A DNA stretch of 64,000 nucleotides from Bacteroidota bacterium (GTDB lineage Bacteria; Bacteroidota; Bacteroidia; Bacteroidales; F082): assembly GCA_018816765.1 (NCBI GenBank), contig JAHIUX010000009.1:143560-207559 (forward strand), written 5' to 3'. Below the pieces are notes generated by a model, which made no database searches, was not told the DNA's origin, and saw only the letters and a list, made by a program, of their open reading frames with translations. The translations under genes and the position numbers were made by a program. Shown here piece by piece: positions 1 through 7,171 of the stretch (positions are counted from its first letter, which is position 1; the number at the start of each line of letters is the position of its first letter).

Positions 1-930
1 AGAAAGCTTGAGGTTAAGCATGCAGCTCACGCGGGTATCGAGGCGGCGCAGCAAGCCATCGAGGATATAGGCCTGAACGATGGTGCGCGGAAATCCTTTG
101 AAAATGAATCCATGCGCTGAGGCGTTTTTCTCTATCTTACGCTCAATGAGTTTGATGGCAATTTCATCAGGCACAATCTCGCCTCTTTCCATATACGGTT
201 TCGCGATGCGGCCAATCTCAGAATCATTGGCGATCTCCTGGCGAAGCATCTTACCGGTTGAAATATACACCAGGTTGTTCTTTCTGGCGAGTATTTCGCC
301 CTGGGTTCCTTTACCCGATCCGGGCCTGCCGAGAACAACGATATTGAAGTAATCCTGCGTAAATGTCTTGTCGATGGTCTGGCAAAGGTTTTTAAAAATG
401 GCGTCTATTCCGCCGACCCCCAAAATGGGGAAATATTTTCCTTTTTCGCGGTAGAAATCAATTACAGGCTTGGTTTTGTTTTCATATTCCTGCAGCCTCA
501 CTTTGATTACTTCAAGGGTGTCATCGGCGCGACCACTTGTCTTCGACCGTTCGAGCATACGGTTCATCAGCTCATCGTTAGGCACCTCGAGGCTCAGCAT
601 GCAGGTGAGGCTGGTGTTCATCTTCAACAGCAAGCCATCAAGGATGTATGCCTGGACAATGGTTCGCGGAAAGCCATCAAACAAAATTCCCCGGCTTTCG
701 AGGTTCATGGTGACTTTCTTCTCGATGATCTGAACAATGATTTCGTCTGGAACAAGTCCGCCTTTATCGATAATCGCCTTTGCTTCGACGCCCAATTGCG
801 TATTTTGTGCAATTTCTTCACGCAACATATCCCCGGTTGAAATGTAGGTGAGGTTATACTTCTCGAGCAGCAACTTCGATTGTGTTCCCTTTCCTGCGCC
901 GGGAGGGCCAAATAATGCAATGTTAAGCAT
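1..930 (-). CDS. adk: Adenylate kinase, tandem two-domain fusion (C-terminal end outside window)
   Basis: Adenylate kinase converts ATP + AMP to 2 ADP in the cytoplasm. Translation from the ATG at 930 gives a complete first kinase domain (residues 1-190) with P-loop GPPGAGKGTQ (8-17), STGDMLR (D34), DGFPRT (D85) and a short zinc-free LID with SGRADD. The frame continues without a stop into a second kinase domain from about residue 195, with P-loop GRPGSGKGTQ (201-210), STGKMLR and KGFPRT; it runs off the window at residue 310, before its LID is seen. In domain 2 the two normally conserved aspartates are lysines (K227, K278), so that half may be non-canonical or regulatory. Standard Adk is about 190-215 residues, so this is a duplication and fusion. 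It follows hpt by 17 nt, probably as one operon. Family assignment is certain; activity of domain 2 is inference. Confidence 0.93.
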   Translation of the reverse strand, partial: MLNIALFGPPGAGKGTQSKLLLEKYNLTYISTGDMLREEIAQNTQLGVEAKAIIDKGGLVPDEIIVQIIEKKVTMNLESRGILFDGFPRTIVQAYILDGLLLKMNTSLTCMLSLEVPNDELMNRMLERSKTSGRADDTLEVIKVRLQEYENKTKPVIDFYREKGKYFPILGVGGIDAIFKNLCQTIDKTFTQDYFNIVVLGRPGSGKGTQGEILARKNNLVYISTGKMLRQEIANDSEIGRIAKPYMERGEIVPDEIAIKLIERKIEKNASAHGFIFKGFPRTIVQAYILDGLLRRLDTRVSCMLNLKLS

Positions 931-947
931 GAGCTGTTTTGGTTTAG

Positions 948-1484
948 TTAGGAGACAATTTTGTAGATGTCAGGATAATTCCGTGCATGTTCGTTATAAT
1001 CAAGGCCAAAACCAACGATAAAATCGTTTGGTATTTCCATGCCAATATAGTCGATTGGGAAACTTTCTTTGAAGGCGTTAGGTTTAAATAACATGGTGGC
1101 TACACGTACGTTCTTTGCTTCGAGTTTTTTAAGTTTATCGATGGTGTAGCGCATGGTTAGCCCGGTGTCGATGATGTCTTCAACAAGCACGATTTCGCGG
1201 TTTGCCACGGAATGATCGAGTCCGATCAGTTCGCGGACAACAGCAGTAGAGCTGGTCCCGGAATAGGATGAGAGCTTTACAAAACTGATTTCACATTCGA
1301 TGTTGACATGTTTAAACAGCTCGGCGGCAAACATAAAAGCGCCATTGAGTACAATCAGGAACAACGGGTTCTTTCCTGCCATTTCGAAACTGATTTCATC
1401 AGCTACTTTTTTTATCGCCCGTTCAATCTGGTCCTGTGGGATATATAATTCAAATTCCTTATCGTGCACTTTAATTCTGCTCAT
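948..1484 (-). CDS. hpt: Hypoxanthine phosphoribosyltransferase
   Basis: Purine salvage enzyme that joins hypoxanthine (and usually guanine) to PRPP, giving IMP or GMP. The 178-residue length is normal for the family. The PRPP-binding loop VLVEDIIDTGLT lies at residues 99-110, and a flexible-loop region with SSYSGTSS is near 72-79; the C-terminal part has the usual VGFGLDYNEHARNYPDIY stretch. The ATG at 1484 lies about 40 nt downstream of a minus-strand TATTTTTG box (1524-1531). It is the first gene of a likely hpt-adk operon and is divergent from purE, so three purine-metabolism genes cluster here. Identification is very secure. Confidence 0.96.
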   Translation of the reverse strand: MSRIKVHDKEFELYIPQDQIERAIKKVADEISFEMAGKNPLFLIVLNGAFMFAAELFKHVNIECEISFVKLSSYSGTSSTAVVRELIGLDHSVANREIVLVEDIIDTGLTMRYTIDKLKKLEAKNVRVATMLFKPNAFKESFPIDYIGMEIPNDFIVGFGLDYNEHARNYPDIYKIVS

Positions 1485-1523
1485 GGTAGGTGTTCCAGTT
1501 TAGGGATTCGTTTAATAAACCAA

Positions 1524-1531
1524 CAAAAATA
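1524..1531 (-). promoter_or_regulatory. -7 promoter element for hpt-adk
   Basis: TATTTTTG on the minus strand matches the Bacteroidota TAnnTTTG -7 box, about 40 nt upstream of the hpt start. No convincing TTTG -33 element is placed, so this is a motif match only. Confidence 0.45.
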
Positions 1532-1565
1532 AGGAATCCGTTCTTTATTTAAGCATTGAATGTCT

Positions 1566-1573
1566 TAATTTTG
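1566..1573 (+). promoter_or_regulatory. -7 promoter element for purE
   Basis: TAATTTTG matches the TAnnTTTG box, 25 nt before the purE start. With the minus-strand box at 1524-1531 it makes a compact divergent promoter region for hpt and purE. Confidence 0.5.
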
Positions 1574-1598
1574 CCCAAATGTAATAAAATCCAATCCA

Positions 1599-2105
1599 AT
1601 GAATCCAAAAGTAAGCATCATCATGGGCAGTGTTTCGGACATGCCAGTGATGGAAAAAGCAGCACAGTTTTTTGATGAAATTGAAATTCCATTCGAAATA
1701 AACGCACTAAGCGCACACCGCACACCCGAAATGGTTGAGAAATTTGCCCGCGGAGCCAAGGACAGGGGAATCAAAGTGATCATTGCAGCTGCCGGAATGG
1801 CTGCCCATCTGCCCGGTGTTATCGCCGCCATGACTCCGCTTCCGGTGATTGGGGTGCCGGTAAAAGCCGGTCTCGAAGGCCTCGATGCATTGTTGGCCAT
1901 TGTTCAAATGCCTCCCGGAATTCCCGTAGCCACAGTAGCCATCAACGGATCGCTGAATGCCGGAATCCTTGCCGCTCAGATCATCGCGGCAGGCGACGAA
2001 GAAACCATGAAAAAGGTTGAAGCCTATAAGGAGCGCCTGAAGTCGAAGATCGTTAAGGCCAATGAGGAACTGAAGGACATGCGGTTTAAGTTCAAAACAA
2101 ACTGA
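1599..2105 (+). CDS. purE: N5-carboxyaminoimidazole ribonucleotide mutase (PurE class I)
   Basis: Converts N5-CAIR to CAIR in de novo purine synthesis. The protein is 168 residues, typical of class I PurE. Visible hallmarks are GSVSDMPVM near residues 10-18 (nucleotide binding), SAHRTP at 38-43 carrying the catalytic-loop histidine, and AAGMAAHLPGV with a second conserved histidine. A class I enzyme normally works with PurK, which is not in this window. The gene is read from its own promoter, divergent from hpt, and its TGA stop directly abuts the convergent stop of the O-methyltransferase at 2106 with no spacer. purC lies about 14.5 kb away, so the pathway genes are dispersed. Confidence 0.96.
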   Translation: MNPKVSIIMGSVSDMPVMEKAAQFFDEIEIPFEINALSAHRTPEMVEKFARGAKDRGIKVIIAAAGMAAHLPGVIAAMTPLPVIGVPVKAGLEGLDALLAIVQMPPGIPVATVAINGSLNAGILAAQIIAAGDEETMKKVEAYKERLKSKIVKANEELKDMRFKFKTN

Positions 2106-2738
2106 TCACTTTTTTCTGATCAGTGTGATTCCATCGCGCAAAGGCAATATTAGTTGCTCAACGCGGTCATCGGCTGCTACTTTTTTGTTAAAAGCAACAA
2201 TGCCAGATGTTTCTGCATCCCGATTTGAAGGATTCAATACCTTTTGGCTCCAAAGCACATTGTCGGCCAGTATGAAACCACCCTTGCACACCTTGTCGAA
2301 AACAAGGTCAAAATAAAGGCAGTAGTTTTCCTTGTCGGCATCGATGAAGACCAGGTCGAACACCTTGTTTAACACAGGAATTTCGTGTTCGGCCCGGCCA
2401 ATAATCAATTCGATTTTATCAGCCATTCCAGCTTTGACGAAGGCTTCCAGTGCAGTTGACCTGAGTTCCCTGTTGGCTTCAATACTAATGAGTTTGCCTT
2501 CTGGAACCAATCCCTGAGCCAGACAGATTGCACTATAACCGGTAAATGTTCCGATTTCGAGAATGTATTGAGGTGCGAGCATAAAGCTCAGCATTTCAAG
2601 AAATTTCCCCTGGATATGTCCCGATAACATGCGGGGAAACAGGGTACTCAGATAGGTTCTGCGTTCAAGGGCTTTAAGAACATCCGATTGCGGGCTGGAG
2701 TATTGTATGATGTAGCGTTCAAGTTCTTCTGAAATCAT
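2106..2738 (-). CDS. SAM-dependent O-methyltransferase (COMT-like family 3)
   Basis: A 210-residue class I SAM-dependent methyltransferase resembling bacterial catechol/caffeoyl-CoA-type O-methyltransferases (Methyltransf_3). SAM motif I is visible as EIGTFTGYSAICLAQ (about residues 76-90), the acidic ribose-binding position as SIEANRE, and metal-binding acidic residues as FIDADKENY and LADNVLW. The substrate is not deducible from sequence. The start overlaps the stop of the upstream secreted-protein gene by 4 nt (ATGA), which implies translational coupling as the last gene of an operon with the M16 peptidase. Ends convergent and flush with purE. Confidence 0.88.
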   Translation of the reverse strand: MISEELERYIIQYSSPQSDVLKALERRTYLSTLFPRMLSGHIQGKFLEMLSFMLAPQYILEIGTFTGYSAICLAQGLVPEGKLISIEANRELRSTALEAFVKAGMADKIELIIGRAEHEIPVLNKVFDLVFIDADKENYCLYFDLVFDKVCKGGFILADNVLWSQKVLNPSNRDAETSGIVAFNKKVAADDRVEQLILPLRDGITLIRKK

Positions 2739-3325
2739 GGCATGGCGTTGTAAAAATTCATTTCTATATGCTCCGTATCCTTGGGCTTAATCAACTGGAT
2801 CAGTTTTGGGTCAAATTCAATTTCATGGCGGTTTTCTTCGAGCAATCCGGGATAAATCACAATAAACCCCACTTCATCAACACCCACGCTTTCGCACAAA
2901 ATATCGATCAGACCCTTCCGTCCGGGCTGAATATTGCTGAAAAATACCGGCTGTTCCCTATAAAGAAACATCCCTCCCCTGTCGAGCAAAGCAATATGGA
3001 TCCAAAAATTATTCAGCACCCTGTCAGTGGCGTTGGTAAGTTCAAACACCAGCCGGGTGCTTTGCATATACTGGCTGAGGTTCTTCAGTTCGAGCGTATA
3101 CGGAAAAGTCGGGCTGGTTGCTGGCTTAAGTGTGTCCATCCCAGGAATTTCAACAACAGGAATTGAAACATGCTGGTCGGGATCAGCAATAACGGGATTT
3201 AGCTGGGCCGCGATATCAGTGGCGGAAATGGTCAGCAAAATGAACAACACATAAGCGCATAAAACCGAAGCTGATCGCCTTGGTTTCAACTGCATGAAAC
3301 TGCTTAACCCTCGGGGTAATTTCAT
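2735..3325 (-). CDS. Secreted protein of unknown function
   Basis: A 196-residue protein with a basic N terminus, a hydrophobic segment (about 21-36) and a probable signal-peptidase site near AAQ, so likely exported to the periplasm or outer membrane. The remainder (LELKNLSQYMQSTRLVFELTN onward) reads as a compact beta-rich domain, possibly Ig-like, judged only by alternating hydrophobic residues. No family is recognised. The start could instead be Met11. It overlaps both neighbours by 4 nt: the M16 peptidase stop upstream and the methyltransferase start downstream. It is therefore very likely translated as part of that operon. Confidence 0.7.
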   Translation of the reverse strand: MKLPRGLSSFMQLKPRRSASVLCAYVLFILLTISATDIAAQLNPVIADPDQHVSIPVVEIPGMDTLKPATSPTFPYTLELKNLSQYMQSTRLVFELTNATDRVLNNFWIHIALLDRGGMFLYREQPVFFSNIQPGRKGLIDILCESVGVDEVGFIVIYPGLLEENRHEIEFDPKLIQLIKPKDTEHIEMNFYNAMP

Positions 3326-4560
3326 GTTTTTGCATTGTTTGATGCAAAAATCAGTTGGCTGATTTGATCCGGTTTGAACACCTGATTCGCCGCATCGAGC
3401 AGATCGGTTGCACTGATGCGCTCAATCTTGCGCACCAGTTCCTGCATATCGTCCACTTCATCGAACAGCAAATGGCTGCGCGCAATGGCAAGGGTTTCGG
3501 AAAGGCCCGACTCAAAACTGATGGCCAGTTGACCGATGAGTTGCTGTTTTGCCCGGTAAAGCTGCAACCCGCCCAGCGTTACATCAGTAAGTTTTTTCAA
3601 CTCCTTGTAAACCAGCTGAATGGTTTTGTCAAGCGATTTGGGATCCGTGCCAAGATAAACAACAAACAATCCGGTGTCGGAATAAGCCGAATAGTGTGAC
3701 TCGATGGTGTAGCAAAAGCCGTATTTTTCGCGGATGTTCAGGTTGAGCCTTGAATTTAGTCCGGGTCCCCCAAGGATGTTGTTTAGCAGAATCATGGCAT
3801 GCTTTTGAGTGTCAATTTGACTAAAAGCAATATTTCCCAAAGTACAATGGCTCAGGTAGCCCTGTCTTTCAAGCCACCTGTTGCTAACCTGGTATTCGTC
3901 GAAGGCGAAACGCCGTGTCACAGGCTGCCATAAGTTTACCACCCCGAAATACTTGTTGGCCAGCCTGATCAGGGCCTGAAAAGGCACATCAGCTACAAGG
4001 CTGATTACCATTTCGTTGGTGCTGTAATTTTTGTAGATAAACCTGAAGATATCGGCCCTGCTAAAGTTTTTCACATGTCCGATGGTTCCCAGGATGTTGC
4101 GCCCGATGGGGTGCTTATCAAACACTTGTCCTTCAAATTCGTCAAAGATTTCTTCTGCAGGTGTGTCTTTGTATGAATTTATCTCATCAATGATGACATC
4201 TTTTTCTTTCTCCAGCTCATTTGCCGGATAGGTTGCGTTGAAAGCGATATCAGCAAAAAGCTCAAGGCAACGTTCCAGGTGATCAGTGAGGAAGGATGCA
4301 TGAATGCACGTCTCTTCTTTGGTTGTATATGCGTTCAGGTCGCCCCCGACGTTTTCGAGCCGGCTGAGTACATGGTAGGTTTTTCTTTTACCTGTTCCTT
4401 TGAAAATCATGTGCTCAATCAGGTGGGCAATCCCATTCTCCCGGGCCTCTTCATCGCGCGAACCGGTATTCACCATCAGGGCACAGTGTGCCACCTTGGT
4501 TTGAGACTGCCGGTGAATGAGCCGGATGCCGTTTGGCAAACGGAAATAATTGTAGGTCAT
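3322..4560 (-). CDS. M16 family zinc peptidase
   Basis: Pitrilysin-family (M16) metallopeptidase of 412 residues, one insulinase-like half with N-terminal and C-terminal M16 domains, similar in size to processing-protease-like bacterial enzymes. The inverted zinc motif HLIEH occupies residues 46-50 (H46, E49, H50), and the third glutamate ligand is expected in the ELEKEKDVIIDEI segment about 75 residues on. There is no signal peptide, so a cytoplasmic location is likely unless it is exported another way. Because the motif is intact it should be catalytic. It lies 23 nt downstream of the PorN/GldN-like lipoprotein and overlaps the next gene by 4 nt. Confidence 0.93.
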   Translation of the reverse strand: MTYNYFRLPNGIRLIHRQSQTKVAHCALMVNTGSRDEEARENGIAHLIEHMIFKGTGKRKTYHVLSRLENVGGDLNAYTTKEETCIHASFLTDHLERCLELFADIAFNATYPANELEKEKDVIIDEINSYKDTPAEEIFDEFEGQVFDKHPIGRNILGTIGHVKNFSRADIFRFIYKNYSTNEMVISLVADVPFQALIRLANKYFGVVNLWQPVTRRFAFDEYQVSNRWLERQGYLSHCTLGNIAFSQIDTQKHAMILLNNILGGPGLNSRLNLNIREKYGFCYTIESHYSAYSDTGLFVVYLGTDPKSLDKTIQLVYKELKKLTDVTLGGLQLYRAKQQLIGQLAISFESGLSETLAIARSHLLFDEVDDMQELVRKIERISATDLLDAANQVFKPDQISQLIFASNNAKT

Positions 4561-4583
4561 GGTAGTTTAGTGAGCCGGCAAAA

Positions 4584-5138
4584 TTACTTAAGTTTTGCCG
4601 GATAACGGTCATCGGTGTAAATCCAGTACAAAGGCTGCCACCTTTCAATGCCTTCTGAGTCGTATCGGCGTGCCACAGGAGCAATACCAAGCACTTTTTT
4701 TGTCACCTGGAGACTTACCGGATCGATGGTCCATTCCTCCAGAAACCGGATACGCAGAATGTCGGCAGCCTCAATATGCTGAACAACAAGGGTGTCGTAG
4801 AGTTCGTAGGGAGGTTCTTTACGCATCATCCTGTAAAGCATGGTATCCTGAATGATATGTGCCACTTGTGTGGCATCGATGGGATTGTTAAAATAATCGT
4901 GCACCTTTACTTCGCCGTTGCGGGCCTTATCGATGAGCATTCTGACCAGTTTTTCCCTTGAGGCGCCTTCCAGGTTTTGAATCCACCAATCGTAATCCGG
5001 CGAAGGGCTCTTGATGGTGACGTCATATTGTATCCTTTCGGTCAGTATTTCGCTGGCAGGTTTTTGCTGACACGACAGCATAAATGCAGCCATAAACAAG
5101 CCCATCAATCCGTTCAAAATAAATGACAATCTTTTCAT
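4584..5138 (-). CDS. PorN/GldN-like lipoprotein
   Basis: A 184-residue protein with a lipoprotein signal: hydrophobic residues 8-22 end in a lipobox-like MLSC, giving an acylated cysteine at about 23. The mature part contains ILRIRFLEEWTIDP followed by VLGIAPVARRY, a pattern resembling the C-terminal half of GldN/PorN, a ring component of the type IX secretion and gliding machinery. Classical GldN/PorN is longer and sits with gldKLM, which are absent here, so this is probably a paralogue or distant relative. The similarity call is from memory of the family pattern and is moderate. First gene of the operon with the M16 peptidase; a minus-strand TAGCTTTG box lies at 5234-5241. Confidence 0.6.
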   Translation of the reverse strand: MKRLSFILNGLMGLFMAAFMLSCQQKPASEILTERIQYDVTIKSPSPDYDWWIQNLEGASREKLVRMLIDKARNGEVKVHDYFNNPIDATQVAHIIQDTMLYRMMRKEPPYELYDTLVVQHIEAADILRIRFLEEWTIDPVSLQVTKKVLGIAPVARRYDSEGIERWQPLYWIYTDDRYPAKLK

Positions 5139-5233
5139 TTCGTTTTATTTATGTTTCATTTAAGGCAAACCAGATATCACTCAGTCCGACACCAATTTGG
5201 GTGTTTCCGAAAATCCGACTGGGAATCAGGATG

Positions 5234-5241
5234 CAAAGCTA
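5234..5241 (-). promoter_or_regulatory. -7 promoter element for the lipoprotein/M16 operon
   Basis: TAGCTTTG on the minus strand fits TAnnTTTG and lies about 95 nt upstream of the lipoprotein start at 5138, leaving a fairly long leader. Confidence 0.4.
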
Positions 5242-5262
5242 ATATTATACCCTCTTTCTGCC

Positions 5263-5270
5263 TAACTTTG
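5263..5270 (+). promoter_or_regulatory. -7 promoter element, plus strand
   Basis: TAACTTTG matches TAnnTTTG and is the best candidate promoter for the PLP enzyme starting at 5406. The implied leader of about 130 nt shows no riboswitch that I recognise. Confidence 0.4.
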
Positions 5271-5405
5271 TGTATCAGTTTAACGCACTGAAAGCTGATT
5301 TATTACGGTTGATAACTCAGTTCTGGCGGGAAACAGCTTCATAAAAACAAATTGAAATCAGGTCATTAGCTGTGCTAATCCATTATTAACGGTAATTCAA
5401 ACTTT

Positions 5406-6503
5406 ATGCTCCAAATATCGAAGCCGGTGTTGCTCGTCGATGAAGCCAAATGCAGAAACAACATCAGGCAGATGAAAGCAAAAGCTGATGCTGCCAGTGT
5501 GTTGTACAGGCCGCATTTCAAGACACATCAATCAGGCCTTATCGGTGAATGGTTCCGCGAATCCGGAACAACAGCCATCACAGTTTCATCTCTAAGCATG
5601 GCAAGGTATTTTGCTGATCACGGATGGAATGACATTACCATTGCCTTTCCGGTGAACCCGCTCGAGCTGGAAGGAATTTGTTCGCTGGCCGAAAAAATCA
5701 GCCTGAATATCCTGGTGGAGTCAGTAGATGTAATCGGACAAATAGAACAGCATGTGCATGGCGCCACACAACGTATTGGTGTGTTTATTAAAATAGATGT
5801 CGGTGCTGGCCGTACAGGTATCCTGATGTCAGATACAGCCTCAGTGATAGCTTTGGCCAGCGCCATTAATAACAGTCCATCGCTGTTGCTTAAAGGCTTG
5901 TTGGCACATGCAGGTCACACTTACAAAGCCAAAGGAAAGCAGGCAATTGAAGAAATCGTTTCACAGGCAACCAAAGGCATGCACGGCTTAAGAAAGGCCA
6001 TTGGAAATGAAAAACTGATCCTGAGCTGGGGCGACACGCCCTCCTGTTCGATGGCTACAAATCTGGAAGGTTTCGACGAATGGCGACCAGGCAACTTTGT
6101 GTTTTACGATGTCATGCAATACCATATAGGCTCATGTTCACTCGACCAGGTGGCAGTTGCCATGGCTTGCCCGGTGGTTGCCGTGCACCCGGCGCGAAAC
6201 CAGGCGGTGATTTATGGTGGTGCCATTCATTTTTCGAAAGAACTTATCCGTGCCGACAATGCATTTGAACTATTTGGTTACGTTGTCAGAATTAACGACC
6301 AGGGCTGGAGCACCCCCTTGTCGGGAGCCTGGCTAGGTTCGCTTTCGCAGGAGCATGGCATTGTAAACCTTCCGGCAGATGTTTGCCACAAGCTCAAGCC
6401 CGGCGATATTTTGGGTATTCTGCCAATACATTCCTGCCTCGCCGTGAGCGCAATGAGAAACTTGTCAAGCGTTACCGGACTTGCAATTCCCTGCATGAAA
6501 TGA
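5406..6503 (+). CDS. D-threonine aldolase / D-serine dehydratase-like PLP enzyme
   Basis: A 365-residue fold-type III PLP enzyme (alanine racemase-like barrel plus C-terminal beta domain) of the DSD1/D-threonine aldolase family. RPHFKTH (residues 35-41) contains the expected PLP-binding Lys39. GDTPSCS and the VGAGRTGI segment are typical phosphate and ring contacts. Near the C terminus, LPIHSC gives H342 and C344, matching the His-x-Cys metal site of eukaryotic-type D-serine dehydratases and the related aldolases. Substrate (D-threonine, D-serine or another beta-hydroxy D-amino acid) cannot be fixed from sequence. The gene is apparently alone; the next gene starts 148 nt later. Confidence 0.88.
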   Translation: MLQISKPVLLVDEAKCRNNIRQMKAKADAASVLYRPHFKTHQSGLIGEWFRESGTTAITVSSLSMARYFADHGWNDITIAFPVNPLELEGICSLAEKISLNILVESVDVIGQIEQHVHGATQRIGVFIKIDVGAGRTGILMSDTASVIALASAINNSPSLLLKGLLAHAGHTYKAKGKQAIEEIVSQATKGMHGLRKAIGNEKLILSWGDTPSCSMATNLEGFDEWRPGNFVFYDVMQYHIGSCSLDQVAVAMACPVVAVHPARNQAVIYGGAIHFSKELIRADNAFELFGYVVRINDQGWSTPLSGAWLGSLSQEHGIVNLPADVCHKLKPGDILGILPIHSCLAVSAMRNLSSVTGLAIPCMK

Positions 6504-6651
6504 AGGCTGTAGCCGTAATATTTAATACGCTCAAGGAAGTATAGATTTTCTTTTTTGATTGAATTCATTACCAATCACTCCAACATAATTCAGCATTAGA
6601 CGCCACAACAAAATCATAGTATTACCTGTTGACGTCAGAATTACTACACAT

Positions 6652-7170
6652 ATGAAAGCAATTTTTAACCGCCGAAGCATTCGAAAATACACCCCTGAAC
6701 CGGTAAGTCCGGAGGTATTACGGACCATTTTACAGGCAGCCATGGCTGCTCCATCAGCAAATAACACCCGTCCATGGCATTTTGTACTCATCACTGACAG
6801 AACGCTTTTAGATCAGATACCTGACTTTCATCCGTATTCACGTATGATAACCCAGGCGCCGCTGGCAGTTGCTGTTTGCGGCGATCTGAACAGACAGCCC
6901 AATCAGGCATACCTGGCTCTGGATTGCGCTGCAGCAACACAAAACATATTGATTGCGGCTACAGATTTGAATATTGGAAGTGTGTGGCTAGGCGTTTATC
7001 CCAGGGAAGACCGCATGCATGGCCTTTCATCATTGCTCAGGCTGCCTGCACACATCGTGCCGCTGACCATGGTGGTGCTGGGTCATGCCAATGAAGTGAA
7101 ACCGCCTCACAACGAATGGTTTCCGGATATGCTAAGTGTCAATTACTGGGGCACAAAGCCGGCGCTTTAG
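6652..7170 (+). CDS. Nitroreductase family FMN-dependent oxidoreductase
   Basis: A 172-residue nitroreductase-fold flavoprotein. The N-terminal RRSIRKYTPEPV is the usual FMN-phosphate-binding arginine motif, followed by AAPSANNTRPWHFV, and DCAAATQNILIAATDLNIGSVW is the conserved helix-turn region at the dimer interface. Proteins of this size class reduce quinones or nitro compounds with NAD(P)H, or act on unknown substrates; the physiological substrate is not inferable. The stop at 7170 (TAG) is one base from the convergent stop of the next gene at 7172, without a visible terminator. Confidence 0.92.
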   Translation: MKAIFNRRSIRKYTPEPVSPEVLRTILQAAMAAPSANNTRPWHFVLITDRTLLDQIPDFHPYSRMITQAPLAVAVCGDLNRQPNQAYLALDCAAATQNILIAATDLNIGSVWLGVYPREDRMHGLSSLLRLPAHIVPLTMVVLGHANEVKPPHNEWFPDMLSVNYWGTKPAL

Positions 7171-7171
7171 C

